A DNA stretch of 64,000 nucleotides from Dietzia natronolimnaea (GCF_002289575.1 NZ_NTGA01000005.1:62001-126000), one strand, 5' to 3'; numbered from the stretch's first letter, positions 49,501 through 58,771 are shown. Numbers and translations: made by a program. The notes: generated by a model not told the origin, from the sequence alone.

Positions 49501-50564
49501 CAGGCGACCTTTCGGGAGCGCAGGAGGATCCAGAGCATGGCGGGGGCGCCGAGCGCGCCGGTCACCACACCGGTGGGCAGGTCCACCGTGGCCAGGGCCT
49601 CGGAGGCGACGATGTCGGCGACCACCACGATCACCGCGCCGGTGAGTGCGGCGGCCACGATGTGGGGGCGTCCGCGGCCGAGGGCGGTGGCGATCGGCGT
49701 GGACAACAGGGCCACGAAGGCGAGCGGACCCGCCACGGCGGTCGCGGCGGCCGCGAGCAGGGTGCCCACGCCGAGGGCGCCCGCACGCGTGGGTACGGGG
49801 CGGGAGCCCAGGCCCACCGCGAGCTCGGGGCCCAGTTCCGCGGGCCGCAGGGCGGAGTGGAGCCAGAGTGCCAGGGGCAGGAGGAACACCAGGGCGACCG
49901 TGAGCCAGACGATCCGCTGGCCGGACGCACCGGAAAGAGAACCAACGGTCCAGACCGCGGCCTCCTGGGCACCCGCCAGAGGCAACCGGGCGATGAGCTG
50001 GGTCACCACAGCAGTGCCCAGCGCGGCCACGGCCACCCCGCCGAGGAGGAACCGCTGGCCCACGATTCCGGTGTGGCGCCCCGCGGACGCGCTCAGGACG
50101 ATCGCCAGGGCCACCGCGGACCCGAGGAGCGCCGCGGGGATGATCGCCACCCCGCGTAGTCCCCAGAACGCCATCCCCGCGACCGCCCCGGCCGACGCCC
50201 CGTGGGAGATGCCCAGGATGTCGGGGCTGGCGAGCGGGTTGCCCAGGACTCGCCGGAACAGCGCCCCCGAGGCGCCGAACGCCAGACCGGCCAGGGCGCC
50301 GAGGACCGCTCGGGGAAGTTTGTCCTCCATCACCACGAAGGTGGCGCCCGGGATGGTCGCGCCACCGAGGATCGCCAGGAAGTCCGGGACGGTCACCGTG
50401 TACCTGCCCAGGAGCACGCGCACGGCCATGGCCGCCAACAGGGCGAAGACGAGCCCGAGTACGACGAGCAGGGTGCGGTTGCGGCGGGTGGCGGCGAGTC
50501 GACGGATGACCTCTTCCGTGTCGGCCACCTCGTCTGCAGGCCGGTCGAGGACGGCGGCACTCAT
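49500..50564 (-). CDS. FecCD-type siderophore permease, system 2
   Basis: 354 aa, ATG at 50564 (ATGA overlap with its partner). Family elements are KLPRAVLGALAGLAFGASGALFRRVLGNPLASPDILGISHGASAG, PELAVGLGSRPVPTR and AGPLAFVALLSTPIATALGRG. There are about ten helices after a 30-residue charged N-terminus. It partners the following permease as the FecD-like half. Confidence 0.92.
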   Translation of the reverse strand: MSAAVLDRPADEVADTEEVIRRLAATRRNRTLLVVLGLVFALLAAMAVRVLLGRYTVTVPDFLAILGGATIPGATFVVMEDKLPRAVLGALAGLAFGASGALFRRVLGNPLASPDILGISHGASAGAVAGMAFWGLRGVAIIPAALLGSAVALAIVLSASAGRHTGIVGQRFLLGGVAVAALGTAVVTQLIARLPLAGAQEAAVWTVGSLSGASGQRIVWLTVALVFLLPLALWLHSALRPAELGPELAVGLGSRPVPTRAGALGVGTLLAAAATAVAGPLAFVALLSTPIATALGRGRPHIVAAALTGAVIVVVADIVASEALATVDLPTGVVTGALGAPAMLWILLRSRKVA

Positions 50565-51679
50565 GAGGCGCTCACCCCCCGGTTCAGGCGCAGCATCGCG
50601 ATGAGGAACGGCACGCCCATCGCCACGGTCATCACCCCGACGGCGATCTCGCCCGGTGGTGCGATGACGCGCCCCGCGGTGTCGGCGAGGAGCAACACGA
50701 CGGGGCCGATGACCACGGACAATCCCAGGACCACCCGATTACCCACGCCGACGAGCCGCCGCAGCAGATGCGGGACGAGGAGCCCGAGGAAGGCGATCGG
50801 GCCCGCCAACGCGGTGGCGACCCCGGAGAGGATCACCACGCCCCCCAGGACGACCGCCCGGCCGGCCACCGGCCCCACCCCGAGACCGCGCGCCAGGTCG
50901 TCGCCCAGCGCGAGCGCGTCGAGCGACGCCGCCCCGGCGAGGACGAGGGCGAGGCCCAGGAGGATGAACGGCAACGCGGCGGTGATCTCCGGGGCGCCGG
51001 AGCGGGCCACCGACCCCAGTCCCCAGAAACGGAACCGGTCGAGCACCCCGGGGAGCGCGATGACCAACGACGCGGTCATCGCCGTGCACCCGGCGGTCAC
51101 GGCCGCTCCGGCCAGGACCAGGCCGGTGCCGGAATCGGCACCGAGTCTCCCGGCCCCCACGACCACCATCCCGGCGGCGAGAGCCCCGATGACGGCGAAG
51201 ATCGCGACCGAGGTCGGGCCGGCGGTGGGCACCAGAGCCAACCCGAGCACCACTCCGAGGGCGGCTCCCGCGGTCAAGCCGAGAAGTCCCGGGTCACCGA
51301 GCGGGTTGCGGGTGGCGCCCTGCAACCCGGCGCCGGCGACCGCGAGTGCGGCACCCACGACGATCGCGGTGATCGTGCGGGGGACGCGCGCGCTCACCAC
51401 CGCCTCGTCCATTCCCGCTCCGGCCCCGGGCGCCACGGCCGCCGCGAGATCGCCGGACATCACCTGGGACGGCAGTCCGGCCAGTACCGACAGGACGACA
51501 GCGGGATCGACCGACCGGGAACCGAGGAAGAGTGACGCGGCCACCGAGGCGACGAAGAGCACCGCCGCGGTCACGCAGCCCGCCACCACGCGGCGGCGCC
51601 CCGGAGCAGTGGGTCTCGCGGGCACCGCGGACGGCCCCGCGGTGGCGGGGTCGACCCGGCTCGTCGCGGTCACCTGCAT
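50561..51679 (-). CDS. FecCD-type siderophore permease, system 2 (partner)
   Basis: 372 aa, ATG at 51679, 3 bp after the binding-protein stop. Family blocks RVPRTITAIVVGAALAVAGAGLQGATRNPLGDPGLLGLTAGAALG, DDLARGLGVGPV and AGPIAFLGLLVPHLLRRLVG are intact. It also has a longer loop (about residues 75-90, VAPGAGAGMDEA) before the third helix region. Confidence 0.92.
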   Translation of the reverse strand: MQVTATSRVDPATAGPSAVPARPTAPGRRRVVAGCVTAAVLFVASVAASLFLGSRSVDPAVVLSVLAGLPSQVMSGDLAAAVAPGAGAGMDEAVVSARVPRTITAIVVGAALAVAGAGLQGATRNPLGDPGLLGLTAGAALGVVLGLALVPTAGPTSVAIFAVIGALAAGMVVVGAGRLGADSGTGLVLAGAAVTAGCTAMTASLVIALPGVLDRFRFWGLGSVARSGAPEITAALPFILLGLALVLAGAASLDALALGDDLARGLGVGPVAGRAVVLGGVVILSGVATALAGPIAFLGLLVPHLLRRLVGVGNRVVLGLSVVIGPVVLLLADTAGRVIAPPGEIAVGVMTVAMGVPFLIAMLRLNRGVSAS

Positions 51680-51682
51680 CGG

Positions 51683-52774
51683 TCAGTTCTGCTCCGCGGC
51701 GGTGATGATGTCCGGGACCACGTTGTCGAGTGCCCAGGGCAGGCTGAGCGGAGACGCGGCCGAGATGGACAACACCTGCTGTTCGTCCGTCTGGACCACC
51801 ATCCGGCCCGCCTCGATCGCGGGGATGCGGCCCAGCAAGGGGTCCGCCTCGATCGCCGCGCGGACATCGGGGGAGGCGGCGTAGGTGACCAGGATGTCCG
51901 AGACCAGCTCGTCGGCCCGTTCAGGCGACCAGGTCACGGCGAACTGGTCGGCGGCGCCGGTCGAGGCCTCGGAGATCACGGGGGCCTGGACCATCCCCAA
52001 CTGCTCGAGGAACCGTGGTCGGTTGTCCACGTCGGTGAAGGCATAGATCTTCTCCGCCGCGCCGGGGTCGACCGTCCCATAGATGAAGGTCGTCCCCCGG
52101 ATACCCGGATTGTCGTCGGCGACCCGGGCGATCTGGCCCTCGACCTCGTCGATCAGCTCCTCGGCGCGTTCCGAGCGACCGAGCGCCTCGCCTATCAGGC
52201 GCGTGGACTCCTGCCACGGGGTGCCGAAGGCGACGTCGCCCTCGGGCATCGCGATGGTGGGCGCGATCTTGGACAGGGTCTCGTACTCCTCGGCGGTCAT
52301 CCCCGAGTAGGCGCCCAGGATGATGTCGGGCTGGAGGGCGGCGATGGCCTCGGTGTTGATGCCGTCCGTCTCCGAGTACAGCTCGGGCATCTGGCCCCCG
52401 ACAGCCTCGAGCTCGGCGTCGAACCAATCGGTCGATCCGCCGGCGTTCCCGCCGAACGAATTCCGCGGCATGCCCACGGGCACCACGCCCAGCGCCAGCG
52501 AGACGTCGGCGTTGACCCAGGAGATCGTGGCCACCCGCTGGGGCGGCTCGGTGATCTCCGTCTGTCCGTAGGCGTGAGTGATGGTGCGGGGGAACTCCCC
52601 GTCCCGCTCGACCTCGGATGCCGCGCCCGAGTCGTGCGACTCACCCACTGAACCGGTGGTGCACCCGGCCAGAACCGCCAGTACGGCGACGATCGCGGTC
52701 AGGATCAGCACCACCCGTGCGCGGCCTGGAGTGTCGACCGTTCGCTGACGGAACGGGAGGGCGGTTGAACTCAT
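51683..52774 (-). CDS. Ferric-siderophore-binding lipoprotein, system 2
   Basis: 363 aa with a charged N-terminus, a hydrophobic core and the lipobox LAGC (Cys about residue 38). The binding fold has PPQRVATISWVNADVSLALGVVPVGMP, LQPDIILGAYSGMTAEEYETLSKIAPTI and SLPWALDNVVPDIITAA. It heads the operon binding protein-permease-permease-ATPase-siderophore-interacting protein. An IdeR-like box lies 28-46 bp upstream, and the divergent siderophore biosynthesis operon shares the gap. Confidence 0.92.
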   Translation of the reverse strand: MSSTALPFRQRTVDTPGRARVVLILTAIVAVLAVLAGCTTGSVGESHDSGAASEVERDGEFPRTITHAYGQTEITEPPQRVATISWVNADVSLALGVVPVGMPRNSFGGNAGGSTDWFDAELEAVGGQMPELYSETDGINTEAIAALQPDIILGAYSGMTAEEYETLSKIAPTIAMPEGDVAFGTPWQESTRLIGEALGRSERAEELIDEVEGQIARVADDNPGIRGTTFIYGTVDPGAAEKIYAFTDVDNRPRFLEQLGMVQAPVISEASTGAADQFAVTWSPERADELVSDILVTYAASPDVRAAIEADPLLGRIPAIEAGRMVVQTDEQQVLSISAASPLSLPWALDNVVPDIITAAEQN

Positions 52775-52801
52775 GGGGTCTCCGAAGTGGGCTCGTGGCC
52801 G

Positions 52802-52820
52802 TTAGGCATGGCTTACCTTA
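52802..52820 (-). promoter_or_regulatory. IdeR-like box for importer system 2
   Basis: TTAGGCATGGCTTACCTTA matches the DtxR/IdeR 19-bp consensus at 13 positions and lies 28 bp before the binding-protein ATG. A weaker match than the other two, supported by context. Confidence 0.55.
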
Positions 52821-52896
52821 TCGGGGAAACAGTAGGGCCGTGGAGTACCGCGGCGCAAGGGCGACCCTCTGCAGTCCCACCAGGCCTGGGCCACAA

Positions 52897-52912
52897 CGTG
52901 ATTCATATCACC
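52897..52912 (+). promoter_or_regulatory. CRP/GlxR-like palindrome upstream of desA
   Basis: CGTGATTCATATCACC contains GTGAT-N4-ATCAC, eight of ten matches to TGTGA-N6-TCACA. It lies 10 bp before the IdeR-like box, a position suited to activation or co-repression. Confidence 0.5.
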
Positions 52913-52922
52913 CTGGGGTTGA

Positions 52923-52941
52923 TTAGGCTAGCCTTGCCTTC
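52923..52941 (+). promoter_or_regulatory. IdeR-like box for siderophore biosynthesis
   Basis: TTAGGCTAGCCTTGCCTTC matches the DtxR/IdeR consensus at 14 positions, including the central AGCCT, and lies 43 bp before the desA start. Confidence 0.68.
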
Positions 52942-52984
52942 TACGGTTCGCCGGTATCCATGTCCCCGATCGGTCGGAGCGCCC

Positions 52985-54475
52985 GTGAACGAACATCTGT
53001 TGAGTCAGCGGACCCGGAAGGACCATGCCGCCGCCGTGGCCGCGGCGGCCGCCGAGGTGGGAAGGTTCCTCGACGGTCGCACCACTCCCCGCTCGCCGGC
53101 CTCCCCCGCCCACCTCGAATCCCTGACCGAGGCGGTGGACCTGGCGACGCCTCTGGGGACGCTCGACAAGGCGCTGCTGGAGGTGCGCGGGCTCTACCTG
53201 GATCACGCCGTCGGCTACCACCATCCCCGGTACCTCTCTCATCTCAACTGCCCGATCACCATCCCGTCGCTGGCCGCCGAGACCCTGGCCACCTCGGTCA
53301 ACACCGCGGTGGAGACCTGGGACCAGGGCACCTCTGCGTGTCTCATCGAACAGAAACTAATCGACTGGGTCGCCGACCTGATCGACTTCGACCGGCCGGA
53401 TCACCTCACGCCCGACGGCGTGTTCACGACCGGTGGCTCGCAGTCCAACCTGCAGGCCCTGTTCACCGCGCGGGAGGATCGGCTCTCTCGGCCCGGCCCC
53501 GCGGGGACCGCACCCGGCGACCGTGGCGTGCGGTTGTCCCGGTTGAGGATCGTCACGGGCGAACACGCCCACCTCAGTGTGGTCAAGTCCGCGCGGCTGC
53601 TGGGTCTGGACCCGGACGCGGTGATCACCCTTCCCGGCGAGGGAGACCGCATGGATCCCGCCACCCTGGACCGGGCTCTGTCGTCCGTCGCCGATGCCGG
53701 CGAGGAGGTCGCCGCGGTCGTCGCCCTGGCCGGCACCACCGATCACGGCGCGATCGATCCGCTGCGCGCCGTGGGAGAGGTCTGTCGCCGTCATGACGTC
53801 TGGCTGCACGTGGACGCCGCGTACGGCGGGGGGCTCCTCGTCTCACCCACCCGTCGCGATCTACTCGACGGGATCGGGTCGGCGGACTCGGTGACCGTCG
53901 ACTTCCACAAGACCTTCTTCCTGCCGGTCGCCGCGTCCGCGCTGCTCCTCCGCGACGGCTCCGGCTTCCGCCACTCCACGGTGAGCGCCGACTACCTCAA
54001 CCCCGTCGACGGCGACGACCACGCGGTGGACAAGTCATTGCAGACCACCCGCCGCTTCGACGCCCTCAAACTCTGGATGACGCTGCGTGTCCTCGGCGCC
54101 GACGGGATCGGCCGCATGCTCGACGAGGCGATCGACGTGGCCCGGCGCATCGGTCGGACCATCGACTCCGATGACGATTTCGAGCTCGTCCGCCGCCCGG
54201 CCCTGTCGACCGTGCTGTTCCGCCCGCGACCCGAGGGGTGCGACCCCGACGAGGCCGACGCCCTGGTCCGTCCCGTCAGGGACGCGCTGTTCGCCGAGGG
54301 ACGCTCGGTGGTCGCGGCGACGGTGGTGGACGGCAGGCCCTGCCTCAAGTTCACCGTCCTGGACCCCGAGTTGTCGGACCGCGACGTGACCGCCGTCCTC
54401 GCCGACGTCCGGGCGGCCGCTCGGTACCTGGCCGACGGCATGCGGCAGGCCACGTCCGCGGGGGTGTTGTCATGA
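52985..54475 (+). CDS. desA: PLP-dependent lysine decarboxylase (DesA type)
   Basis: 496 aa from the GTG at 52985. It is a group II decarboxylase: HHPRYLSHLNCPITIPSLAAETLATSVNTAVETWDQ, FTTGGSQSNLQAL, WLHVDAAYGGGLL and the PLP lysine in VDFHKTFFLP (about K309). With the hydroxylase and fused acyl/NIS protein next to it, the likely product is cadaverine for a hydroxamate siderophore. A diaminobutyrate or ornithine decarboxylase cannot be excluded from sequence alone. ATGA overlap with desB. Confidence 0.88.
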   Translation: MNEHLLSQRTRKDHAAAVAAAAAEVGRFLDGRTTPRSPASPAHLESLTEAVDLATPLGTLDKALLEVRGLYLDHAVGYHHPRYLSHLNCPITIPSLAAETLATSVNTAVETWDQGTSACLIEQKLIDWVADLIDFDRPDHLTPDGVFTTGGSQSNLQALFTAREDRLSRPGPAGTAPGDRGVRLSRLRIVTGEHAHLSVVKSARLLGLDPDAVITLPGEGDRMDPATLDRALSSVADAGEEVAAVVALAGTTDHGAIDPLRAVGEVCRRHDVWLHVDAAYGGGLLVSPTRRDLLDGIGSADSVTVDFHKTFFLPVAASALLLRDGSGFRHSTVSADYLNPVDGDDHAVDKSLQTTRRFDALKLWMTLRVLGADGIGRMLDEAIDVARRIGRTIDSDDDFELVRRPALSTVLFRPRPEGCDPDEADALVRPVRDALFAEGRSVVAATVVDGRPCLKFTVLDPELSDRDVTAVLADVRAAARYLADGMRQATSAGVLS

Positions 54476-55914
54476 GCGAGAAGATCCACGACGTACTGGG
54501 GGTGGGTATCGGTCCGTTCAACCTCGGACTGGCCTGCCTTGCCGAGCCGCTGGGGGTCGACGCCGTCTTCCTCGACGCCCGCGAGGGCTTCGCATGGCAC
54601 CACGGACTCATGTTCGACGACGCGACGATCCAGGTCCCCTTTCTCGCCGATCTGGTGACGCTGGCCGATCCCACCTCGCCGTACTCGTTCCTGTCGTATC
54701 TCAAACAGATCGGGCGGCTGTACCCGTTCTACATCCGCGAGAATTTCCAGCCACTGCGCGCGGAGTACGACGCCTACTGCCGCTGGGCATCCGAGCGGGT
54801 GCGCGGACTCCGCTGGGGTCGGGAGGTGGTCGACGTCCGGCGCGAGACGGCGGACGGGACCGGCGTCGAGGTCGCGGCCGGGGGTCAGGCCGAAGAGGAG
54901 GACGAGGACGGACCCGTCTACAGGGTCACCGCGATCACCTCCGACGGCACCGAGACCTACCGCGCCCGGCACCTGGTGCTCGGCATAGGCACCACCCCGT
55001 GGTCGCCGGTCGACACCACCTCCCTCGACGGCGGTCCGCCGGACACCGGCCGACGGGTGGCGCTGCACGCCGCCGACTACCTGCACCGGCGAGGGGAACT
55101 GCTCGAGCTGAACTCGGTGACCGTCGTGGGCAGCGGCCAGTCGGCTGCCGAGATCTACCACGACCTGCTGGCCGAGTCGGGGGACTCCGGACCCCGCGTG
55201 GACTGGATCACCCGCTCCCCGAGGTTCTTCCCCATGGAATACACCAAGCTCACATTGGAGATGACCTCCCCGGAGTACATCGACCACTTCCACAGGCTCG
55301 ACGCCGGGACTCGTGACCGTATGCTCCGTGACCAACGTTCCCTCTACAAGGGCATCGACGCCGAGTTGATCAACCAGATCCACGACCTGCTCTACCGCCG
55401 GTCCGCCCACGGACTGGACACCGGGTTGTTGGTGGCCGCGACCGCCCTGGACGGCGCCACCACCGCCGAGTCGCACATCAGTCTTGACCTGCGGTGCACC
55501 GACACCGGGCGGACCTGGGGGCACCAGACGGAGGGGCTGGTCATGTCTACCGGGTACTCACCCACCACTCCGCGGTTCCTCGACGGGATCGCCGCGGAGA
55601 TCGACTGGGAGGACCCCGGCCCCGATCAGACCCGCGCGGGTCGGCCCCGCCGATACCGGGTGGCGCGGGACCACACCATCGACCTCGCTCACCGGCGGAT
55701 CCACGTGCAGAACGCCGAGGAGCACACCCACGGCCTGAGCGCGCCTGACCTCGGGATGGGGGCGATGCGCAACAGCATCATCCTGCGGTCCGTCACCGGT
55801 CGCGAGGTCTACCCGGTCGAATCACGTATCGCGTTCCAGCGGTTCGGACCCCCGGCCGACGCGCCCGCCGAACGACACACCCCCACCGACCAGCAGGCCC
55901 AGGAGACCCGATGA
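54472..55914 (+). CDS. desB: Lysine/cadaverine N-hydroxylase (DesB/IucD family)
   Basis: 480 aa. The FAD motif GVGIGPFNLGLA starts at residue 10, followed by FAWHHGLMFDDATIQVPFLADLVTLADPTSPYSFLSYLKQ; the NADPH motif is VVGSGQSAAEIYHDLL and the C-terminal block MSTGYSPTTPRFL. An acidic run (EEEDEDG) around residue 145 is an insertion. It hydroxylates the terminal amine of cadaverine using NADPH and O2. It is coupled to both neighbours by ATGA overlaps. Confidence 0.92.
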   Translation: MSEKIHDVLGVGIGPFNLGLACLAEPLGVDAVFLDAREGFAWHHGLMFDDATIQVPFLADLVTLADPTSPYSFLSYLKQIGRLYPFYIRENFQPLRAEYDAYCRWASERVRGLRWGREVVDVRRETADGTGVEVAAGGQAEEEDEDGPVYRVTAITSDGTETYRARHLVLGIGTTPWSPVDTTSLDGGPPDTGRRVALHAADYLHRRGELLELNSVTVVGSGQSAAEIYHDLLAESGDSGPRVDWITRSPRFFPMEYTKLTLEMTSPEYIDHFHRLDAGTRDRMLRDQRSLYKGIDAELINQIHDLLYRRSAHGLDTGLLVAATALDGATTAESHISLDLRCTDTGRTWGHQTEGLVMSTGYSPTTPRFLDGIAAEIDWEDPGPDQTRAGRPRRYRVARDHTIDLAHRRIHVQNAEEHTHGLSAPDLGMGAMRNSIILRSVTGREVYPVESRIAFQRFGPPADAPAERHTPTDQQAQETR

Positions 55915-58388
55915 CCCACACCGTCAGTACGCCCGCCGGACTCGTCTCGCTCTCGAGCCTGCCCACGGACCCCGACACCATCGGGACCCTCCACGCGTGG
56001 CTTTCCCACCCCGGATCGGCCTACTGGGGCATGCGACACATGACGCCCGGGCAGATCTCGGAGTTCTTCCACGACTGGCAGGCGAGCCCGCACCGGCAGG
56101 TCCACATGGCGCATATCGACGGACTGCGGGCGGGTCTGGCGGTGTTCTACGACCCGGCCGCGGTCGAGCTCGACGGTAGGTACCCCCATGAACCCGGGGA
56201 CCTGGGCATGCACCTGCTGGTCGCACCGTCGCGGACCCCCGTCCCGGGCACCACCGCCGCCGTGATCGGCGCCATCTGCGAAGCCGCCTTCGGGCCGCTC
56301 GGTGCCCGGCGTGTGGTGGTGGAACCGGACATGGACAACACCGCCGTCCACCGGCTCAACGCCCGCGCGGGCTTCCGCGAGGACGGGCCGCTCCGCCTAC
56401 CCGACAAGACCGCGTTGCTCTCCTTCTGCGACGTCGATGACTTCCGGGCCTCCGAGATCGGCCGGACCACCCGGTACGTGTGGTCGTCCTCTCCCTCACC
56501 CGCCGCCGCACCTCACGCACACCTCTCCGGTCACGCGATGCGGCGGGCGCACCGCCACCTGTGCGCCAAGGCACTGGCCGAGTTCTCCCACGAGCGGCTT
56601 CTCTCCCCGCAGGCCACGGCGGAACCGGGTGTGTTCGAGGTGCGCGCGGAGTCAGAGACCTGGACCTTCCGCGCGCGGGTCCTGCCACTCGAGCACTGGG
56701 TGGTGGACGAGGGGTCGATACGTCGGGAGGTCGGGGGTGAGCGGGCAGAGCCCGACGCCCAGGCCCTCGTCACCGCGTTCGCCCCTGTGCTCGGGATCCC
56801 CGGGTCGCTGGTGGGGATCTATCTGGAGGAGATCGCGGCCACCCTCGGCTCCGCCGCGTTCTGCCTGCACCACCGCAACCGACCGGTGCAGGAACTCGCC
56901 ACGGCGGACCTGCAGGAGGTCGAGGCCGCGATGACCGAGGGCCACCCCGGTTTCGTGGCGAACAACGGACGCATCGGTCTGGGGCTGACCGACCGGCACC
57001 GCTACACGCCGGAGGCGCCCGCGACGGTGCGTCTGGTCTGGCTGGCCGCCCGCCGAGACCGGAGCCACCTCGCCACCGTGTCCGGCCTGGAGGAGCGCGA
57101 GCACTATCTCCGCGAATTCGGCCGTGAGGATCTCGACCGGTGCGACGCACGGCTCCGCGAGCTGGGCCTCGCCCCAGAGGAGTACCGCCTCCTCCCCGTC
57201 CACCCGTGGCAGTGGGAACACAAGATCTCGGTCGCGTTCGGCCCCGACCTGGCACGACGTGACCTCGTCCACCTGGGTGAGTCCCGCAGCGATTACCGCG
57301 CGCAGCAGTCCGTGCGCACCTTCTTCGACGTGAGCCGGCCCGAGCGCGGGTACGTCAAGACGGCACTGGCGGTGCAGAACATGGGGTTCACGCGCGGACT
57401 GTCTCCGCGTTACATGCGTGACACCCCGGCGGTCAACGACTGGGTGGCCGGCCTGGTGGCCGACGACCCCGTGCTACGGTCTCTCGACTTCGGGATCCTG
57501 CGCGAGATCGCCGCGGTGGGGTACACCGGCGACGCCTACCACCGCGCAGCCGCATCCGGCGTCTCGGAGGAGGGTCCGCACACCAAGATGATCGCCGCCT
57601 TGTGGCGCGAGAGCCCGGTGCCGCGACTCTCGGACGGCGAGAGGGCTTTCACGCTGGCCTCACTCCTGCACGTCGACCTGCACGGCCGACCCCTCGTCGT
57701 CGAACATCTCGAACGCTCCGGGGTGCAGGCCCGCACCTGGCTCCGCGCGCTCCTCGACGCCTACGTCCTGCCGGTCGCCCGCTGCCTGCTCGCCCACGGG
57801 CTGGTGTTCATGCCCCACGGGGAGAACGTGATCGTGGTGATCGGACCGGACCACCTTCCTCGGCGTGTCCTGTTCAAGGACATCGGCGAGGAGGTGGCCG
57901 TGGTGACCGACCGTCCGCTCCCCGCAGGGATCGAGAGGATCCGGCACATCGTGGATGCCGAGACTGCAGCGCTGAGCATCCACACCGACGTCATGGACGG
58001 AGTGCTACGCCACCTGGCCGCGATCTGCGACGAGGCCGGTGTCCTGCCGGCAACGGAGTTCTGGGAGGAGACGCGCCGGTGTCTGCTGGCACTGGTCGAC
58101 GGTGGCGGGGACGTCGCAGCCCCCGACGGCGACGGTGACGGAGTCGACTCCGCCATCTGGCACGCGATCGTCGCCCCACGGTTCCGACACTCGTGCCTCA
58201 ACCGCCTGCAACTGCGCGACACCCGGCAGATGGTCGACCTGACCGATCAGGCGGGCTCGTTGCAGTTCGCGGGAACCCTCGCCAATCCCCTGGCGGTCGA
58301 TCCACTCGCACCGGTCCCGTCAGATGCTGCGGAACGGCCCGAGGATCGCACGAATCGCGAAGAGCGTGTCGTAGCGTCACAGAGATGA
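55911..58388 (+). CDS. Fused N-acyltransferase/NIS siderophore synthetase (DesC-DesD, BibC-like)
   Basis: 825 aa, about the sum of separate DesC (about 190) and DesD (about 590). Residues 1-190 are a GNAT acyltransferase of the DesC/IucB type (YWGMRHMTPGQISEFF, then VVVEPDMDNTAVHRLNARAGFRED). Residues about 210-800 are an IucA/IucC synthetase: GHPGFVANNGRIGLG, LPVHPWQWEHK, KTALAVQNMGFTRGLSPRYM, FMPHGENVIVV and the C-terminal FhuF-like helices. It should acylate N-hydroxycadaverine and then use ATP to join units into a linear or cyclic hydroxamate. No frame break separates the halves. Confidence 0.9.
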   Translation: MTHTVSTPAGLVSLSSLPTDPDTIGTLHAWLSHPGSAYWGMRHMTPGQISEFFHDWQASPHRQVHMAHIDGLRAGLAVFYDPAAVELDGRYPHEPGDLGMHLLVAPSRTPVPGTTAAVIGAICEAAFGPLGARRVVVEPDMDNTAVHRLNARAGFREDGPLRLPDKTALLSFCDVDDFRASEIGRTTRYVWSSSPSPAAAPHAHLSGHAMRRAHRHLCAKALAEFSHERLLSPQATAEPGVFEVRAESETWTFRARVLPLEHWVVDEGSIRREVGGERAEPDAQALVTAFAPVLGIPGSLVGIYLEEIAATLGSAAFCLHHRNRPVQELATADLQEVEAAMTEGHPGFVANNGRIGLGLTDRHRYTPEAPATVRLVWLAARRDRSHLATVSGLEEREHYLREFGREDLDRCDARLRELGLAPEEYRLLPVHPWQWEHKISVAFGPDLARRDLVHLGESRSDYRAQQSVRTFFDVSRPERGYVKTALAVQNMGFTRGLSPRYMRDTPAVNDWVAGLVADDPVLRSLDFGILREIAAVGYTGDAYHRAAASGVSEEGPHTKMIAALWRESPVPRLSDGERAFTLASLLHVDLHGRPLVVEHLERSGVQARTWLRALLDAYVLPVARCLLAHGLVFMPHGENVIVVIGPDHLPRRVLFKDIGEEVAVVTDRPLPAGIERIRHIVDAETAALSIHTDVMDGVLRHLAAICDEAGVLPATEFWEETRRCLLALVDGGGDVAAPDGDGDGVDSAIWHAIVAPRFRHSCLNRLQLRDTRQMVDLTDQAGSLQFAGTLANPLAVDPLAPVPSDAAERPEDRTNREERVVASQR

Positions 58389-58771
58389 ACGGACGGGAAC
58401 TCCAGAAGTGTGCGGCGCTGCGAGCGCGCGAACTACCGGCGACCACTCTGGAGTTCCCGTTCGGGCCCGACGTGGACGTCTACAAGGTCCGGGGCAAGAT
58501 GTTCATGTTTCTCACCGTGGTCGACGACGAACCGCTGGTGGTGCTCAAGGCGTCCCCGTCGGACGGCCTCGCCCTACGTGAGGCGCATCCCGACATCACG
58601 CCCGGCTACCACATGGACAAGAAGCACTGGATCTCATTGCACCCGGGCGGAGGACTCGGCCCCGACATGGTCGAGGAACTGGTCACGGAGTCGTACCGGC
58701 TCGTGGTGGCCGGACTCCCCCGCGAGCAGCGACCGGTCGAGCCGCACGCTTTCGGACGCGGTCAACGCTGA
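58385..58771 (+). CDS. MmcQ/YjbR-family protein
   Basis: 128 aa, ATG in an ATGA overlap with the fused synthetase, so it is translated with the siderophore operon. The fold signature is LEFPFGPDVDVYKVRGKMFMFL, then VVLKASPSDGLALREAHPDITPGYHMDKKHWISL. The family is often called DNA-binding by structure, but no general function is established. Its place at the operon end may be incidental. Confidence 0.87.
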   Translation: MNGRELQKCAALRARELPATTLEFPFGPDVDVYKVRGKMFMFLTVVDDEPLVVLKASPSDGLALREAHPDITPGYHMDKKHWISLHPGGGLGPDMVEELVTESYRLVVAGLPREQRPVEPHAFGRGQR

